Shown here one piece after another: positions 1 to 10,264 of a stretch of 64,000 nt of DNA. Position 1 is the stretch's first letter. Each line of letters opens with the position of its first letter. The notes beneath the pieces were generated by a model. The model ran no database searches. It worked only from the letters and a program-made list of their open reading frames with translations, and was not told the DNA's origin. Where the stretch lies: positions 124,001 through 188,000 of the forward strand of contig SKCR01010140.1 in the NCBI GenBank assembly GCA_019454045.1, written 5' to 3'. Position numbers and translations under genes: made by a program. Origin of the DNA: Zanthoxylum bungeanum. Its lineage: Eukaryota; Streptophyta; Magnoliopsida; Sapindales; Rutaceae.

Positions 1-621
1 TCCGTACGCACCTAGTGCGCTGCAGCGCTTGCTGTATGAATCGTGCTGCATGCAGCAGCCCGCTGCTAGGCAGCATTGCAACGCTGCCCTCTCAGGCAAA
101 TGTACTGAAATATTTTTTATTTTCTAAAACACCTTAAACACATTTAAAAACACAGAAATAAATTTTAATTTCAAAATCAACCACAAAAAATGTTATACAA
201 CAAACATATATATATATTCTAAATATATATATGTATATCTTTGAATCAAAATACAAACCAAAATATAATCCCACAATGAAATGACTCATGAACAATTATA
301 GGTCACCCAAAGGTGGTCAAGTGATTCTAGAATGGTAGCCATAACTTCGAGCAATCAACTAGAGTTCCAAACTCTAATTTTATGTTCCATAACCAACATG
401 AATATTTTTGACCCAATCACAAGCAAATTGTGTTTATACTTCCAAAGTATCTGTACACAATTAATTAGCCTAATTTCAACGTCAAGCTATGCTATTATGT
501 ATCCAATACATAATTCATCACTATATATCTCACTAATGAAAAACATAGTTCATAAATATTTCTACCATTTGTGGATATTTTGATAATTAAAAATATGTAA
601 TAATAGGTGTATTTGGCTTGA

Positions 622-714
622 TTTAATTGGATTAAATCAAAGTGGTAGACATGTAACTAATCTATTAATTAAACTTTATCATTATTTAATTCGATTAAAT
701 CAAAGTGGTAGACA
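622..714. repeat. Pair of 30-bp direct repeats
   Basis: A unit ending in 'attaaatcaaagtggtagac' occurs at 622-651 and again at 685-714 with one mismatch seen, about 63 bp apart, inside the left-hand LTR. The pair lies just upstream of a TATA-like palindrome and could be an enhancer-type duplication in U3. That role is inference. Confidence 0.6.
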
Positions 715-815
715 AAGGTGATTAGTCACACCTAATTATATATATTTAGAAAAATTAGATTAAGCCCACATAAAAGTTGATCAGAACTTTTATTAATTAA
801 AAATTTCATAAGTTT

Positions 816-829
816 TGCTATAAATAGCA
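816..829. promoter_or_regulatory. TATA-like palindrome TGCTATAAATAGCA
   Basis: The 14-bp perfect palindrome contains TATAAATA (819-826). The 270 bp to its right are GA-rich and look like a plant 5' untranslated leader, followed by a GTAAGT donor-like sequence at 1095-1100. This favours plus-strand transcription, but the palindrome itself does not fix direction. Confidence 0.4.
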
Positions 830-959
830 AGATTGTGCAAGGTTTTAATTAAGCTTGAGAAAGCTAAAACAAGCAAGAGTTAGAGAAGTTAGCCTAAGTA
901 GAAGTTTTGTGAGAGAAGCTTTGGAAGTTATCTATAATATTTCAACAAGGAGAAATCAA

Positions 960-1100
960 GATTGGATCTTGGAATCAAGCTTGCAAGTATTAGAATTGAG
1001 ATTGGATCTTTGAGTCAAGCTTGCTAACCTTGGAAGTTCTCCACAAGATTTCGACATTGAGAAGAAGATTGGATCTTGTAATCAAGCTTTCTAGGTAAGT
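960..1100 (+). repeat. Three GATTGGATCTT...ATCAAGCTT repeats and a splice-donor-like site
   Basis: Units of about 23 bp start at 960, 1000 and 1067, each with the form GATTGGATCTT then a few bases then TCAAGCTT. They end just before CTAGGTAAGT (1091-1100), a good plant 5' splice-site consensus. They lie in the putative R/U5 part of the left LTR. Function unknown. Confidence 0.5.
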
Positions 1101-1904
1101 TTGATCTTCTCCGAAATTATGACAAAGCCCTTGTATAATTTTGGATTAATCATATTAATCCAATTGGGTCAAAGTAAATAATCAATGTTATCTAATAACA
1201 CTTAATTATCTTAGATGATAATTATAATATCAAATAGTATTTATTATAAAAAACAATCGGTTACCCAAGTTCTCAACGAGTACACTTCATATTGTGGGAC
1301 TCTCTAAGTCCAGACATGTTCGTCATATAAGCCTAGCTTATATATACGCAATTCGATCACCTCCGATTTCGCGAAGGACACGAACGACCTTTCTAAATCA
1401 TACAAGGCAAGGTCATCACATATGTTTATCAATCCTTCCGTCCTAGGCTATCCGAGTTATCCTTAGGAAATAAATATTACATTGTCAAGTTTCCAAGGTG
1501 CACATCTCATGTCGACATATCCATGATTCTTTACAACTTATCAAAAACCATTTCTGATAGATACAATCCACCCTAGGTGATCTGTGTTGGACAAAGTCTT
1601 AAGAATCGTAACTTACTCACATGGATGTCTAAACCTCTTATGGTACACATACATGCCGACAGATCTTATCTTGATACGCACTTGATTAACGAGTGCATCG
1701 GTCCACACCCAACAAATATCTAGCGATCAGACCATGAAAGGTCTATCACATATATTGCATCTAAGTGTGGATGATCACATACAAAATCAATGATATCATA
1801 TACTCAAAAGATCACATATGCTACTCGACTCGAGGAGATTCCTATTTACGATGATATGTACTTCCAACTATTAGGAATCACATGTGAGTCATTCAGTATT
1901 CACT

Positions 1905-3232
1905 TGATAAGTGCGGTTTATAACCACTTATTCCTGCATTCTTATCTTATTATTTTGTTAGATTCTGTGTCATTTAATGTATTTTGTAGTTTGTTTTATG
2001 TTTTATTAATATGAAGCATTAGAACATGGATCTTGGAGCAATTGTACGTGTTTTGGGACCCTACGAATGCATCAAAAGCACGCGGGAAGAGCGAAAAACA
2101 CATAAAACAGCATGTCATAATTTATGTCTAGCGTCACGATGCCACTCATGTGCGTCGCGACGCCCCTTTAGATCCACACATATATTTTTCTCGAGGGATC
2201 AACGTCGCCGCGCCACTTTCCGACGTCACGACGCTGCGGCAGACACTCAGAAACATCAGAAATCAGGATTTTACATGCACAAGGACTTCAAGACTTCCCT
2301 ATAAATATAGAAGCTCGTCCAAAACCCTAAAAAGAAGGCTAATACACAACACAAAGACTTAAAACACATATTTTAGAGAGATCCAAGGAGGAAGATTGAA
2401 GAGCGACAAGAGGAGACGAAGACGGTGACGTCCGAAGGCGAAGGGATTCGATTCAGGTTTTATCATCTAGTTTCTTTCTTCAAACTCTAATGATTTCTAA
2501 TATGTTTATGAAATTATTTTCATTTTTTCTATCTTTAGTCATAAACTAACTCTATAATTCTAGAGGATGATGTGGCCAATGTTTAAACCTATGTATTGAT
2601 TGTCAATTTGATTTTTATGAAGTTTTGATTCAGTTTATTTATATTCTTTTGCGTTTAATACTTCTTGTTTGTTGGCCACAAATTGAGATGATGAATGTTT
2701 ATAATCTATCGCTCGGGAGAGAGGGATTTTGAATAGGATCTAGAGGATTTAACCTAGGAATTTTATAAAGTTCGAGAGAATCTATAATTTTTTGAAGTCG
2801 TTAACAAAGAATCACAAGGCATAATGAATTGTAAATTATTAGATTTTTATAGGGATATCGAAGTCGGTAATTAATAATCTTTTCAATATTGCTCGGGAGA
2901 GGGAGTGGAATACTTTAGGATTCTTGGCTAATAAACTACTAAACTCAATAATAGTTGATTGGCATAACAAATACATAGGGGATAGCTTGGTGAAATCAGA
3001 CTCTAGAATCTCTCTTATCCTGGTTTCTCCTCATTAAACATTTTAATATTTTGTTTATTTATCTTTTAGTTTTAATTTAGATTATTTTAAATTTCTTTCT
3101 AAATAAAGTTAGAATTATCAATTATAGTACTTAGTGTGAGTTGAATACAATCCATGTGGGTTCGACACTCTACTTATCATTTACTAAAACCTTACATCGT
3201 ATACTTGTGGTACGATATAAAATATCGCAACA
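1905..3232 (+). mobile_element. Solo Ty3/gypsy-type LTR (1.33 kb)
   Basis: It starts TGATAAG and ends CAACA. The flanks are tcact (1900-1904) and gcact (3233-3237), a 5-bp duplication with one mismatch. Removing the insert restores the alignment of the surrounding LTR with the copy at 25100-25200. A partial relative lies at 36158-36746. TATAAATA at 2300-2307 is followed by a leader-like region with 'ccaaaaccctaaa', so the LTR reads on the plus strand. It contains no internal domain. A solo LTR normally arises by recombination between the two LTRs of a full element. Confidence 0.75.
2300..2307 (+). promoter_or_regulatory. TATA box of solo gypsy LTR
   Basis: TATAAATA follows 'gacttccc', and the same context with TATATAAA is conserved in the related LTR at 36547-36554. 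It is the only good TATA in the element. Confidence 0.55.
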
Positions 3233-3635
3233 GCACTCCAATGAATACCCACAAGTCTATACGAGCTTCCAAAGCTCACGACACATCAGGTTAAACCATT
3301 GGAACTCCAATTCTAATATACGATATGTGCTAGTCTTCTAGGTTATAGGAATTCGACCATATTCCAAAACCAACAACTATGAATATTTATTTTAAGAATA
3401 GTTTATAATAGTAATACTATCCCAATGTCGGATCACCCACTGTCTAGTATTACTGCACGACTACTCTAAGGTCGATGTCATTTTCAGCTTATTTATATAT
3501 ATCAATCTAAAATGCATAATGACATTACCATTAATAAGGTTTGAAATGAAAATATAATTATTTTATTAATAAATAATAAAATATCATGTACAATACATTA
3601 TTCAGATTAGCGCTCCAAGCATCAACTCCAACAAA

Positions 3636-3650
3636 TGGTATCTAAGGGTC
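3636..3650 (+). other. PBS-like site next to left LTR
   Basis: TGGTATCTAAGGGTC starts two bases after the LTR end. Plant copia PBS is typically TGGTATCAGAGC (initiator tRNA-Met). The first seven bases match and the rest is degraded. Confidence 0.4.
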
Positions 3651-4404
3651 TCACACAATATCAAGACCGAGATATTTACTTGTATTACTGTAGAACACAG
3701 AAACTGGGCGACGCATGCTGTTCCAGGCTCGCGGCCCGGTTGGGAGTACGGAGTAGCCCACGGGGGACTAAACCGGAGAATAATGGAGTCGCCACCCAGT
3801 GTGAACCGGGAAAATGATTTAAGGCCGCACTCACCCCTCACAAGGGAAGACCTCAAACCGTTGGGTTCGGAATGGTCCCTTACTTATGTCATTTGTAATG
3901 AATGAATTTGTGCAATTTTAACCAAGTCTACTCGACATACATATTGGTCAAAGTAGTCTAAATTCTTATAAAGCCTAAATCTAGGTTTGCATGCTTCAAA
4001 AGTAAACTTTCATAATGGCAAACACATGATATCACACAATAAGCATGTTGAATAAATACGACTTAAACATAAGGTAAATTAAGCTCCTATTGCGAAAGAA
4101 AATAACTAAGTCATGCTAAAAATAAAATAACCTTCTAACGGTCTAATCATGCTCGAATACAAGTTTGGATGAAATGAAATATGTGAATCTCTCAAGTGGT
4201 ACGGGGCATTGTATCCCGAGTGTAAACCATAATACCGTCCATTCGGATTCGGCTACAGAATTTATGTCCGGGTTTCCATCCAATATACCACAAAAGGAAA
4301 ACATATTCCATTCACCCGAAATCACATCATATACTGATTCATAATTCTCATGCGACGAAAAGTAAGTTACATGCTTTTCTAAGGTACTAATTTACATAAC
4401 ATAA

Positions 4405-4735
4405 ATTAAATAACATGTTAAACTAATTATTCATGCTAAGCACATAAAATACATTTCCTAAGCTATTATTTCATGTGAACTAATTCAAACAACATGCTAA
4501 TCTAATTATTCATACTAAACACATAAAATACATTTCCTAAGCTATTATTTCATGTGAATAAATTCCATACAACATACCAAACTAATTATTCATGCTAAAC
4601 ACATAAAATACATTTCCTAAGCTATTATTTCATGTGAATAAATTCCATACAACATACCAAACTAATTATTCATGCTAAACACATGAAATAAATTTCCTAA
4701 GCTATTATTTCATGTGAGTAAATTTCCATAATATA
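4405..4735. repeat. About four 80-bp tandem repeats in LTR
   Basis: The phrase 'catttcctaagctattattt' recurs near 4452, 4531, 4610 and 4690, giving a period of 79-80 bp. The same array sits in the other LTR at about 10975-11305. The repeat predates the insertion because both LTRs carry it. Confidence 0.8.
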
Positions 4736-5203
4736 AACCCTCAGGTCTAACCTTTTGTGTCGTTCTTTGGAGATGCGTTATACGGCCGTCGGAGAGGCTA
4801 AGACACCGTGATCCCACCGGTCTGCTGTTTTGACATTTTTGCTTGTTGTTTCGCTGTTTCGTCCGCCATTTCCACTTCGTTTCGCTGCGATTCAGGTCAC
4901 CACACTTTGCTCACTGGTTTGCAGTGAATTATGGGCTGCTTTGGTGATGGTTTGGGTGCAAGTTGAGAGGCTAAAACTGGGCAGAATGTGCGCTGTTTCC
5001 AGGGGCCGAATAAGGTCAATTTGTGCACTGTTTTGAAGGCTAAATGAGGGGTGATTTGGGCGCAGGTTGAGAGGCAGTGAGGGGGATGATCCAGAGGCAA
5101 TTAAGGGCGTGACTTGAAGAGACAGCAATGGGTTGTTTTGGATCTTCAAATGCTTAAGTATTTGATTAATGTATGCTCGGTGTTTCAAGGCAGAAAATGA
5201 GAG

Positions 5204-5211
5204 TTTATATA
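5204..5211 (-). promoter_or_regulatory. TATA box in Tat-like LTR
   Basis: Minus-strand TATATAAA in 'cctatataaactc'. The identical site in the 5' LTR is at 11779-11786. It would start the element transcript toward lower coordinates. Confidence 0.5.
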
Positions 5212-5821
5212 GGCAAATAAAGTGAGTATTAATTAGGTAGGCCAAGGGTAATTAATTTGATACACTAGCTTTGTTGACAAAGGAAGGGAAAGTTGATGAT
5301 AATTGTGATCTTTGTTGAATATACAAGAAAGGTGATGGAAAATAAAGAAAAGGAAGATTAAATGGTGATGGGCGTGGGGTTGATGGCTTAAATGGTGTGG
5401 GGTTGATCAATTAATGGCTTGGAAAATTGATATCAAGGTAAAAGTTTGGTCAAAGGTGTAAAGTAAGTTGGTAGAAAGGTAAATCATGTTTGAATAGTGG
5501 ATGAAGGGGTGAATATGATGTCATGGGCGTGAGCTTCTTGGATGGTGGGCTTGGTGTTTGATTTGTTTTGATTTCATGGGCTTTGGTTGTGGGTTTAGGT
5601 GGGCTTAGAGTGGTTTGCGGTGATTTCAGGCCAAAGACATGCCTCGAAACGAAGATTCAACAAGCGAACTCCGAGCGAACTCAACGAAATAAAACCAATG
5701 ATATGTCAACTCTTGACTTCTCATTTCCGACGACCGTTTTCCGCTACTTCCACAAATTAAAGGTAGTGCCTCCTTACGAGACTCCTCATCGGGTTTGGTA
5801 TGCAAAAATGCAATGCCTACA

Positions 5822-5836
5822 GTCACCCCCACTTTG
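5822..5836 (-). other. Polypurine tract of Tat-like element
   Basis: On the minus strand AAAGTGGGGGTGAC directly abuts the 3' LTR start TGTAGGC. This is the expected site for plus-strand DNA priming. Confidence 0.75.
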
Positions 5837-5984
5837 ATGGGATTCATTGAGTGTGTGCCAATGACAATCCTATCAAAGTATGTGCAATGCATTTTTACTT
5901 ACCTGGCTCGCCAGCTGCCGTTTGACTTACCTGTTGCGCTGAGTTGATACTGCTAAGCCCCGTACCTATGGCGTCGCAGTAGTC

Positions 5985-6370
5985 CACAATTCTTCACGAT
6001 AGTCCATTATAGTCCACGATAATCCATAATACTTCTCAGTAGTCCACGGTAGTCCACATAATCCATGGTAGTCCACACAATCCTCATAATCTCTATAGTC
6101 CACATAATCCACGGTAGTCCACATAATCCACATAATCCTCATAATCTTCATAGTCCACGGTAGTCCACAGTAGTCCACGGTAGTCTGCGATAGTCCACAT
6201 AGTCCACGATAGTCCATAATACTCCACAATAATCCACAATACTTCCACAATAGTCCACATAGTCCACGATAATCCACGGTAGTCCACGACAGTCCACAAT
6301 ACTCATCGATAGTCCACGGTAGTCCACATAATCCACGATAATCCACGGTAGTCCACATAGTCCACGTGCC
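5985..6370. repeat. About 9-bp minisatellite (TAGTCCACN)n
   Basis: Roughly 380 bp consist of degenerate 9-bp units such as tagtccacg, tagtccaca and aatccacgg. On the minus strand they read as VDY/RGL-rich peptides in all three frames, which is the trivial effect of a period divisible by three. It lies in the 3' part of the Tat-like element, where pol is missing. Confidence 0.85.
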
Positions 6371-6389
6371 GTACCCGACAAAACTGATC

Positions 6390-6800
6390 TAATATGGGCC
6401 TCAACCCTGGGACACATCCCAAAACTGATGATGATTGAGTCTTGGCTTGCCAGCTGCCACCTGACTTGCCTGTTGATTCGAACCGTGCTGAAGATGCAGT
6501 GGACCTCGATCCTGGGACGCATCCCAATAACTGCAACCGAAAATGGGGGCCTCGACCCTGGGACGCATCCCAATACCGCTGACAAAATGGGCCTCGACCC
6601 GGGGACGCATCCCCAAATTGCTGATGATATGGGTTACAACCCTGGGACGCATCCCCAAAACTACTGATATGTGGGTTACGACCCTGGGACGCATCCCCAG
6701 ACTGATAATGCTGAATATGGGGCCTCAACCCTGAGACTCATCTCCGAACTGTTGATAATGATGTGGGCCTCAACCCCAGAGTGCCATACCCGGTGAACTG
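6390..6800. repeat. Tandem repeat of about 40-50 bp, block 1
   Basis: The core 'ccctgggacgcatccc' with the lead 'gggcctcgac' recurs about eight times with variable spacers containing 'actgatg'. A second block of the same family lies at 7686-7830. A 'gccagctgccacctgacttg' segment (around 6446-6470) also has a relative near 5910-5935, so this 3' region was built by repeated local duplication. Confidence 0.8.
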
Positions 6801-7130
6801 ATACTGATGTTGATGGTTCATTTCAACATATTGCCCTGCCTGTCACGAGATAATCTTGATAGCTAAACATATTTTTGTCCTCAACGGATGCTTCGTGTCG
6901 AAACCGGAGAATCTTCAAAGTATCTGATACAACTCAAATTCGACCGTCTAAGTGAATGATCTGAGCTAGACTCCAAGTGTGTGTGTGTCAGGGCTCCTTC
7001 GCAGCTTATTCCTTAACTAGGCCAACTCGATGATTTCGCTTCGGAAAATCGGACCAGTGGGTCTAACCAATCTAGATGTCTTGATCACTCTCCGTGATTA
7101 CTTCGGCATACTCAACATGATATAGTCTTC

Positions 7131-7371
7131 TTCTTTTTTTCTTTTGTCTCTTTCTTTTCTTTCTTTTCATTTTGAACTTTCTTTTTTTTCTTTTTCTTTT
7201 TCTTTTTCTTTTACTTTTACTTTTTCTTTTTTCTGACACACCTACCCTTTAAGGTAGCATTTCTCTTCATGGTGGTCCTAATACTCGCCCATGGGTAGCT
7301 TCACGCTTATCGGTTATAGGTGGTCTATTTTTTTTTCTTTTCTTTCTTTTTCCTTTTCATTGCGGAGACTT
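7131..7371. repeat. Long pyrimidine tracts
   Basis: Positions 7131-7228 are almost pure C/T with (ctttttctttt) character and a second tract lies at about 7326-7371. The opposite strand is purine-only and on the sense strand of the element. A 90-bp non-tract spacer separates the two. Such tracts can form triplex (H-DNA) structures; nothing more can be said. Confidence 0.75.
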
Positions 7372-7685
7372 TTCTTTCGTTTTCAACCATATCATATATC
7401 GTAGCATCAGTAAACCAGGGTGGACATCCAGGCAAACGGTCATTCACTGATTCACCATCTCTTCAACTAGTCATCTTGCCAACCACTCAGGCTTCTACTG
7501 TTGAGATCCCGTCAAGTGCTCATGAGTCTAGCCGAGATTAGTTTACTCAGAATACCGGATGAGAGTACCTCTGGCACTTGTCGTTTCTAAGGTTTCTTCT
7601 CTACGACATACAATGTCATCATCGGGCATATGTCTAGCCACCAAAGATTTCTTCTCTCTGAAATTCATCTTTTCAACTGCTGATA

Positions 7686-7830
7686 ATTTGGGGCTTCGAC
7701 CCAGGGGCTCATCCCCAAAACTGACACTGATGTGGGCCTCAACCCTGTGACGCATCCCCAAAACTAATACTGATGTGGGCCTCAACCCTGGGACGCATCC
7801 CCAAAAATAATACTGACGTGTTTCTGAAGC
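7686..7830. repeat. Tandem repeat of about 40-50 bp, block 2
   Basis: Three units with 'gggcctcaaccctgggacgc' and 'atccccaaaactgatactga' match the block at 6390-6800. The 1-kb separation suggests the array was split by later insertion or duplication. Confidence 0.8.
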
Positions 7831-8372
7831 TGATGATACTGTGTTGTTGCTGCTTTGACTGCCTTTGCCGCTTTCCCTTATTTTCTTTGAGACCTACGAA
7901 CACAAACAAAACAACAGAATAAAACACGTGCATGTGATGTGTACACATGCAAGTGTAGAGGTCCTCCCTGTTCATGATGGGTTAGATCCTCGTTGTGCTC
8001 CTTGGCGCCGCATGTCTCTGGTCGCCCCCTGTTGGTTCTCTTTTGTCTGAAATCTGCAAACACAAAACACAAAACAAGGGATGCAAGTTACGTGTATGCA
8101 TGGATGAACTTCCTATCCCGTCGGGTTAGGTCTTCTGCTAATTCTCTTAGTGACTGCTCAGTCTTCTTTCCTTCAGGCAAAGTACAGCTTCAATTTGCTT
8201 CGATCGACTCGGTGAACTCATTCTCCTCTAAATCTGGCAGTCTCACTGCCCCGTTTCCCAATTTCTGAATGACTACCCTGTCTTTTCTGCTTACTTCTTC
8301 TGAGGATTCCCCGTGTTCTAAACATCGTCGAGTATCATTGTACCAGGGTTGGATGTTTTTATCAAATATACT

Positions 8373-8484
8373 CATATTGTGCAGGTTGAACGAAGGAGAC
8401 TCAGACAAGTAAGCGAAATGATTGTCTTCATATTGTGCAGGTTGAACGAAGGAGACTCAGGCAAGTAAGTGAAATGATTGTCTT
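8373..8484. repeat. 56-bp tandem duplication
   Basis: 8373-8428 is repeated at 8429-8484 with two visible substitutions (agacaag/aggcaag and agcg/agtg). It sits between the gag stop and the repeat region of the Tat-like element. Confidence 0.9.
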
Positions 8485-8628
8485 TATTATCAAAAGAAAA
8501 GGTTCGAACAAGTTGAAAAAATCAATGCTGGATCACAATTAAATAAGATCAGGGAAATAAACATCCTCATAATTTGCAACTTCATCTTCCCCTATCTTCT
8601 TGCTTCCTTCGACCAGCAGCTTCTCCAA

Positions 8629-9393
8629 TTACAGTAGTTCTTCTACCAATTCACCTTTGTCACTGTCCGAGAGGTTTTCCCAAAAATCCTCCCTCTGCTT
8701 TATTTCAATTTTACCGCTGTTACCCCGTATCCCCATGCGAGAAGTTTGGTAGTTGTGGGTTTGAAGGACACGGCTGTCAGGTAGGCCAGAGTTGATCATG
8801 CGGGTGGGTGGAGATTTCCTATGTGCATTGGGTTGTTCTTTTTCAGGATCAGGTATTTTGTGGGCATCAATGAGGTCTTGGATTTCATGTCGGAGGTGGG
8901 AACATTTGCTAGTTTCATGGCCATATCGCTGGTGGAGGTCACAATAAAGTCTCACATCGAGGTGTGGCGGTATGGGGTTTGGTAGTGGTTTAGGCTCTAA
9001 GGGAATTATGAGTCCTTGTTTTTCCAGCTCTTTAAACACCTCTGACAAAGGTCTACCAAGCTTGGAGAATCGTCTGTCTCTAACAGGGGCAACCTCAGGG
9101 GAAGTGGGCTTGGTCTTTGAAGGTTCCTCGATGATATTTCCACTCTGGTTGCACAACTTTCTGTAACTGGCTATACGGGGTACAGTAAAATTGGCCACAA
9201 CATTGGTCAAAACTTGCAACTGCTCAGCAATTTTGGCTACTTTAATCTCCAATTGATCCAGGCGGGATCTCTCATTGGCTAACTTGCTCATGCTGGTTGA
9301 TGGTCCCTTGACAAATCTTCCTTCTTCCCTAACCCAACGGGAGTCTATGATGGCTTTTAAGACACAAAGGGTTAACATGATGCGTGTATGCAT
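8629..9393 (-). pseudogene. Tat/Ogre-like gag C-terminal region
   Basis: A 254-codon open frame. It contains a coiled-coil-like segment (about residues 36-70), then the stretch FSKLGRPLSEVFKELEKQGL, the proline-rich PLPNPIPP and a C-x2-H-x4-GH-x4-C-type knuckle in YCDLHQRYGHETSKC, followed by RHEIQDLID. That order is typical of the C-terminal half of gag in Tat/Ogre gypsy elements. The N-terminal capsid part is not recognisable between 9394 and the PBS, and no protease follows the stop at 8629. It is probably a remnant kept in a non-autonomous element. The first residue is not a reliable start. Confidence 0.65.
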
Positions 9394-10243
9394 GACATGC
9401 GTGCGATGTAGGGAATAAATAAGCTCATAAAAGAATTTACACTAATTGGCCCGTTATCATTTTAAAGTATTCAATCACACTATTACGCGGTGCAAACTTG
9501 TCCCAGTTGAAAAGGCCCAACATGTTTACACTTTGCGATAATATAACTAAACAACTTCAAATGATAAGAGGCCTAAACACAAAATGACCCATTGGCATTT
9601 TAGAAGCTTTTGGCCCGATTGTCAAAGGACATGAACTTGTCACAGTTTAAATGGCCCAACAAGTTTACATCTCTTGACAAGAGGTCCAACAGAATCCAAA
9701 TGAGGATGACCCTCACACAAGCATAAATAGATAATTTCTAAGGGTCATACGACTACGGTTCACATGTAGGTTTAAAGGAATGTAAACAAAAGCTCTCGCT
9801 GACGAAGGATTGCCCACAACTAGGACTCCCCACTCAAGGGTTCAAACGACCAAGTGAGCGCACCTTTTTTATACCTTACGGTACGTGCCAACAAGTTATG
9901 GTATGTGACTAACTGTCAAATGGATTTCTTATTGTAGATTCCCCAGAGGGAGGGTGGAGCGAACTCTCTTAAATACCCAAGCCTCTTAGGCTCTTATCGT
10001 CTTGGTGACAGGAATAAACAATAAGTCCTCCAAATTAGTCTGTCATAGTGAGCTACGGATAATGATTATCTAGGTGCCTTCACAGCTTTTCCTTAAAGAA
10101 AGGTAGTGAGTGAAAGAAGACACCAAACCATCACCTAGCCTTAACAATGCCTTTGATTAAACTCCTTAATCCTACAGTAGACATGGTTAATTAAATCACA
10201 AATCACAAACATTACAAGACATTATTTCGGGGTCGATTCTCTA
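9394..10243 (-). other. Leader of Tat-like element, no gene seen
   Basis: Between PBS and gag fragment. It has recurring phrases such as 'ttggcccg' and 'aacatgtttac' but no ORF with recognisable domains. Confidence 0.5.
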
Positions 10244-10261
10244 TCCCCAGTGGAGTCGCCA
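10244..10261 (-). other. Primer-binding site of Tat-like element
   Basis: Minus-strand TGGCGACTCCACTGGGGA lies three bases from the LTR edge. It starts TGG as PBSs do and is of the kind described for Ogre/Tat elements (tRNA-Arg type, from memory). Its position fixes 10265-12404 as the 5' LTR. Confidence 0.75.
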
Positions 10262-10264
10262 GAC

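Larger units (their letters stand above)
1..3633. repeat. Copia-type LTR, left end outside window, interrupted by solo LTR
   Basis: The segment 1-1904 joined to 3233-3633 resembles the complete solo LTR at 23144-25518. Matching landmarks are the 'tctagaatgg' stretch near 315, the 'gggactctcta' stretch near 1300 and the end '...CCAACA' at 3633. The right end is followed by TGGTATCTAAGGG, like the tRNA-iMet primer-binding site of plant copia elements, which suggests plus orientation and a 5' LTR. However, read on the minus strand the LTR would start TGTTGG, which is also typical of copia, so orientation stays open. Positions 590-1240 match the other copy poorly and may include a further insertion. 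No coding potential is seen; the short ORFs here are chance. Confidence 0.6.
3689..5821 (-). repeat. 3' LTR of Tat-like element
   Basis: It is nearly identical to 10265-12404. On the minus strand it starts TGTAGGCATTGC and ends GTTCTACA. It contains the 80-bp tandem repeats at 4405-4735, a minus-strand TATATAAA (plus coordinates 5204-5211) and a segment at 4198-4290 that recurs in an unrelated copia region. The several 60-130 residue ORFs inside are conserved between the two LTRs only because the DNA is. Confidence 0.9.

Noticed and set aside
5966..6728. Several overlapping minus-strand ORFs of 68-145 codons rich in VDYRGL or DASQGR
   Set aside because: They run through short tandem repeats whose period keeps several frames open at once; no domain, and the repeat explains them.
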